A stretch of 36,202 bases of DNA, from the NCBI GenBank assembly GCA_905236815.1, contig CAJOPE010000093.1, forward strand, positions 1 through 36,202. The letters run 5' to 3'. The position numbers and the translations under genes were made by a program. Shown here piece by piece: positions 33,579 to 36,202 of this stretch. The notes under the pieces were generated by a model. That model was not told where the DNA came from, did no database searches, and saw only the letters and a program-made list of their open reading frames with translations. Source of the DNA: an uncultured Prevotella sp. Lineage in GTDB: Bacteria > Bacteroidota > Bacteroidia > Bacteroidales > Bacteroidaceae. Numbering within the stretch: the stretch's first letter is position 1; every line of letters begins with the position of its first letter.

Positions 33579-33742
33579 CATATTATGCATATTCTATAGG
33601 AGGTATTTATTATTTTTAGGGGTGGAAATTTTAACTAAATGTCTTATTTGTGCATATTGGACGTACTATTAGACGCTATTTGTGTCCGTTTTTGCCAAAT
33701 TTGACAATTATTTATTGTATATTTACTAATAATATGCAATTT

Positions 33743-33768
33743 ATTATCCAGTTAATTAACTGGATAAT
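33743..33768. repeat. 26-bp perfect palindrome
   Basis: The half-site ATTATCCAGTTAA (33743-33755) is followed directly by its exact reverse complement (33756-33768). It begins 26 bases beyond the stop codon of the M48-like gene. No T run follows on either strand. It may be a binding site for a dimeric protein or a 3'-end hairpin. The rest of the spacer 33579-33742 is AT-rich and I see no gene in it. Confidence 0.7.
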
Positions 33769-33794
33769 TCATAGTTATCATATTCCTTATAGTG

Positions 33795-36113
33795 TTATAA
33801 TCCTGTGGTAATGTAAGTGTATAGTCTGAAAGCAGCAAGTAGTCCTATTAAAATTATCAAGTATTTGTACCTTGAGAAGAATGTTATTTCTTCTTCCTCG
33901 TCATACACAGGTTCTTCATCTTTAGCTTCCTTATGAGGGACAAACCATTTTTCCTTTTGCTTTTCATAAGCAGTCGATTCATCCTTTTCTCCTTCTATAT
34001 TTTCTGTATTGTCGGAAATTTGCGCAAGTTGAACAACTGGCATTTCTCTAAACTTATAATTCTCATAAGAGGCATCTGTTGCTCGTTTGGCATATTTGAT
34101 GACCAGTTTCTCCTTCTCCTTCAGAATCTTCTTATGTGCTTCTTTTACGCTACTATATACTGCCACTATTAAGTTTATCTTATCATCTGGATCCTTGCCG
34201 AATTCTTCTTCGGTAAGTTCTTCGTTATAGCATTCTAAGGCATATTTTTCGTCATCAGATAGGTAGCTTTCCATGTATTCATGATCAACTTTGTTAAGAA
34301 CGTATCTCTTTAGTTTTTGCTGGAAATCAAAATACACAGGGTAGGCAACTTTTGTCTGATATTTCTTGCTGGCTCTTGCTATCTTATCCTTGGTATCAAT
34401 AAGTTCCATGCATTTCGGCGTGATAGTCCCGTCTATAACATTCATAATTTCCTGGGCATAGAAAATCTTACTATAGGCATACCTTACTTCATCTGGATTA
34501 TCCGCATATTTCAAGGCTGTAGCATAGATGCTTTCATCAATTACTTTTACCTTGCCTTTAATCATCTCCAAGTGTGCTGTAATCTCATCCAGAGGCACGT
34601 CTTTAGCTTTATAGCTTTCACCTTTATATGTCACAAAACTGTTTTCCTTGAAAGTACTGGCTTCAAAGGCTATATCGTAGTCTTTCTTTGCAGAGTCGTA
34701 TTTACAGTTCAGTTCAATATTTGCATCAGAAAGTGGATCGAAATCCTCATCAGGTTTCGTGTAATTCTCAAAGTCAAATGGGATAACTTCCCTTTCGAAG
34801 TATTTCATATATGGATAGTCACAGAAATATTCCTCGATTTTCTGATCTAGTTCCTCTTCGCTCAGTAATGTAAGTTGCTCTTTGTACCTCTGGGTTATAT
34901 TTTCGATAGCCTCATTACCTAGTTTTTCAACTAAATTATATGGAATGAGATCGCGAGTGCTACCTTTTCTTATAAATTTAGCCGGATAATTTAATTCTCT
35001 GATTCTTTCTTGGTCGGTATAATCTGAACTATTTTCATGGGTGGATATTTCTCTGTAAGCATCTTGGGGATATATTGGTTTGTTGAGAAGAGTTGAGGCA
35101 TGAATCGGCTTGCCTGTGATTTGTGAAATATAGTCTTGTGTTTTCGAATATGCTTTCCAATAATTCTCAATAATAAATCCGTTATTGGCGAGATTTTCTA
35201 TAAAAGCAACGAATTCCTTATATCGTCTGTTAATCTCATTTGTTTTGAGCATAGAAGAGCATTTGACGGTACTTCCCACTTGTCGTGCTGTTAAGTCGCA
35301 TTCTTTTAGGTAGGCGAAAGATTCATATTCACCCATACTCATCTTGTACCTGCCTTCAACATAGTTTAATAGTTCTATATAATAAAAGGTAAGATAATAT
35401 AGAATGTATCCATAGATTTTAATCACACATTTCACTGCAAATGGAGCGATACCATTGTAATTCTTCATTTTCTCGGTTATATTTATCCATTTCTTGCTGA
35501 TTTCGTAAATGCAGGAAATGAAATTATATAGCATATAGATTATGGTATGGCTTAATGATGTTTTCGATTTTAGTGACTGCATTGATTGGATGATTATACT
35601 GGATAGTTCGGCACGATTGAGGTGTTCTATCTGGGCAACATTTAATGTGATAGCTTTAGTGCCTCTCAGTAAACCATTTGGAAAGATGGATCCTGACAAT
35701 GTTATATTCATAGCGAATATTCCGTCTTTAGGACGTTTAAGTCCTGCACTCTTTGCAATTTCGTCAATGAAAGCATTAAGTTTTGAAGCATTGTTTTCGG
35801 TTATTTTGAGTCCTTTGTATCTAGGATTACCTGTTAAGAATATGAAGAATTGAGCGATTATGTAGAAATTGGCAGGTATGAAAAAGATAACGAAAATTAT
35901 AAGGGGTAATATGCCCATAAGTGCCAATATAAATGCAGTTACGTAATCACCATTTATGCACGAAAGAATTAGCTCTTTTGTATGCATAAAGAAATCTATA
36001 TCTGCTATAACAATAATATAGAGAAGTGGCAGTATACAAATAATTGCTACCATCATCCACATTATTAAATTAAGATATACACTTGCTCCAGTTTGTAATT
36101 TATTCGTATTCAT
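33795..36113 (-). CDS. Large membrane protein resembling an M48 peptidase with a lost zinc site
   Basis: The 772-residue protein has hydrophobic segments at about 14-37, 59-90, 188-203 and 227-247, and a C-terminal anchor at 749-768. Residues 110-182 follow the M48 (HtpX/Ste24-like) layout: a helix NAFIDEIAKSAGLKRPKDGIF, then NITLSGSIFPNG, then ITLNVAQIEHLNRAELSSII. Where HExxH should follow, the sequence is QSMQS (176-180), so both zinc histidines and the catalytic glutamate are missing. YLKECDLTARQVGS (268-281) stands where EFxAD should be, with L269 in place of the third ligand. STHENSSDYTDQERIREL (357-374) resembles the THPxxxERIRxL end of the peptidase domain. The 450-745 region is acidic and helical with no family that I recognise. 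The frame is intact, so it is not a broken gene. A strong promoter precedes it. Confidence 0.6.
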   Translation of the reverse strand: MNTNKLQTGASVYLNLIMWMMVAIICILPLLYIIVIADIDFFMHTKELILSCINGDYVTAFILALMGILPLIIFVIFFIPANFYIIAQFFIFLTGNPRYKGLKITENNASKLNAFIDEIAKSAGLKRPKDGIFAMNITLSGSIFPNGLLRGTKAITLNVAQIEHLNRAELSSIIIQSMQSLKSKTSLSHTIIYMLYNFISCIYEISKKWINITEKMKNYNGIAPFAVKCVIKIYGYILYYLTFYYIELLNYVEGRYKMSMGEYESFAYLKECDLTARQVGSTVKCSSMLKTNEINRRYKEFVAFIENLANNGFIIENYWKAYSKTQDYISQITGKPIHASTLLNKPIYPQDAYREISTHENSSDYTDQERIRELNYPAKFIRKGSTRDLIPYNLVEKLGNEAIENITQRYKEQLTLLSEEELDQKIEEYFCDYPYMKYFEREVIPFDFENYTKPDEDFDPLSDANIELNCKYDSAKKDYDIAFEASTFKENSFVTYKGESYKAKDVPLDEITAHLEMIKGKVKVIDESIYATALKYADNPDEVRYAYSKIFYAQEIMNVIDGTITPKCMELIDTKDKIARASKKYQTKVAYPVYFDFQQKLKRYVLNKVDHEYMESYLSDDEKYALECYNEELTEEEFGKDPDDKINLIVAVYSSVKEAHKKILKEKEKLVIKYAKRATDASYENYKFREMPVVQLAQISDNTENIEGEKDESTAYEKQKEKWFVPHKEAKDEEPVYDEEEEITFFSRYKYLIILIGLLAAFRLYTYITTGL

Positions 36114-36147
36114 TTTTCAAGGTTAAAATATTCCGCATTAGCAGTTG

Positions 36148-36178
36148 CAAAAGTAGTGATATCTTGGGATATAACAAA
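36148..36178 (-). promoter_or_regulatory. Complete Bacteroidota promoter of the M48-like gene
   Basis: On the minus strand TTTG (36178-36175), exactly 19 bases, then TACTTTTG (36155-36148). This matches the TTTG-N19-TAnnTTTG consensus of the primary sigma factor in full and is the best promoter in the window. The box ends 34 bases before the ATG. Confidence 0.85.
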
Positions 36179-36202
36179 AAAAATAGCTTCCCTTTTTACG
36201 GA

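Noticed and set aside
1..36202. CRISPR arrays, tRNA or rRNA genes, transposases, phage or toxin-antitoxin genes
   Set aside because: I looked for regularly spaced repeats, cloverleaf-like segments, and integrase or transposase motifs among the frames and found none that I could support.

Overview
The window looks like a chromosome segment of a gut or rumen member of the Bacteroidota, most like Prevotella/Segatella. The evidence is a SusC/SusD pair, surface lipoproteins with Cys-Ser-Asp-rich N termini, -7 boxes of the form TAnnTTTG, mostly Shine-Dalgarno-free starts, a type IX secretion C-terminal domain, and a complex I operon with fused nuoCD and no nuoE, nuoF or nuoG. Species level is inference.

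Region 1 (about 1-17500) is a polysaccharide utilisation locus for a beta-mannan, probably acetylated galacto(gluco)mannan. Unit A (194-9740) encodes a GH5_7-like mannanase, SusC-like and SusD-like proteins, an IPT/TIG surface glycan-binding lipoprotein, and a BACON-GH5 (GH5_4-like) lipoprotein. A strong terminator followed at once by a -7 box (9787-9835) separates it from unit B (9895-17496): GH27 alpha-galactosidase, CE7-like acetyl esterase, GH26 mannanase, GH130 mannosylglucose phosphorylase, GPH/MFS transporter and mannobiose 2-epimerase. The order GH26-GH130-transporter-epimerase is that of the Bacteroides fragilis mannan pathway. Expected flow: surface cleavage and capture, SusCD import, removal of galactose and acetyl groups, release of mannobiose in the periplasm, uptake, epimerisation to mannosylglucose, then phosphorolysis to mannose 1-phosphate and glucose. 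No regulator is in the window. Each of the last three genes is preceded by a hairpin.

Region 2 (17527-18880) has two small single genes with their own promoters: an exported VanY/M15-type peptidase and a short secreted protein with BspA-like repeats.

Region 3 (18939-29430) is nuoA-B-CD-H-I-J-K-L-M-N. The NADH-oxidising module is absent, so the electron donor is open. The only two strong Shine-Dalgarno sequences I noticed lie at the two overlapping gene junctions, nuoA/B and nuoJ/K.

Region 4 (29328-29724) lies between convergent nuoN and uvrA. It has two terminators with the same stem in opposite orientation, a pair of dyads, and an inverted pair of REP-like hairpins that begin at the stop codons of both genes.

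Region 5 (29725-36202, minus strand) has uvrA, a gliding-motility/T9SS C-terminal-domain protein directly upstream of it, a 440-base spacer with a candidate small RNA and a 26-bp perfect palindrome, and a 772-residue membrane protein that looks like an M48 peptidase with its zinc site lost. That last gene has a textbook Bacteroidota promoter.

The most interesting items are the M48-like pseudopeptidase, the candidate small RNA, the layered repeats between nuoN and uvrA, and the hairpins inside the mannan operon.
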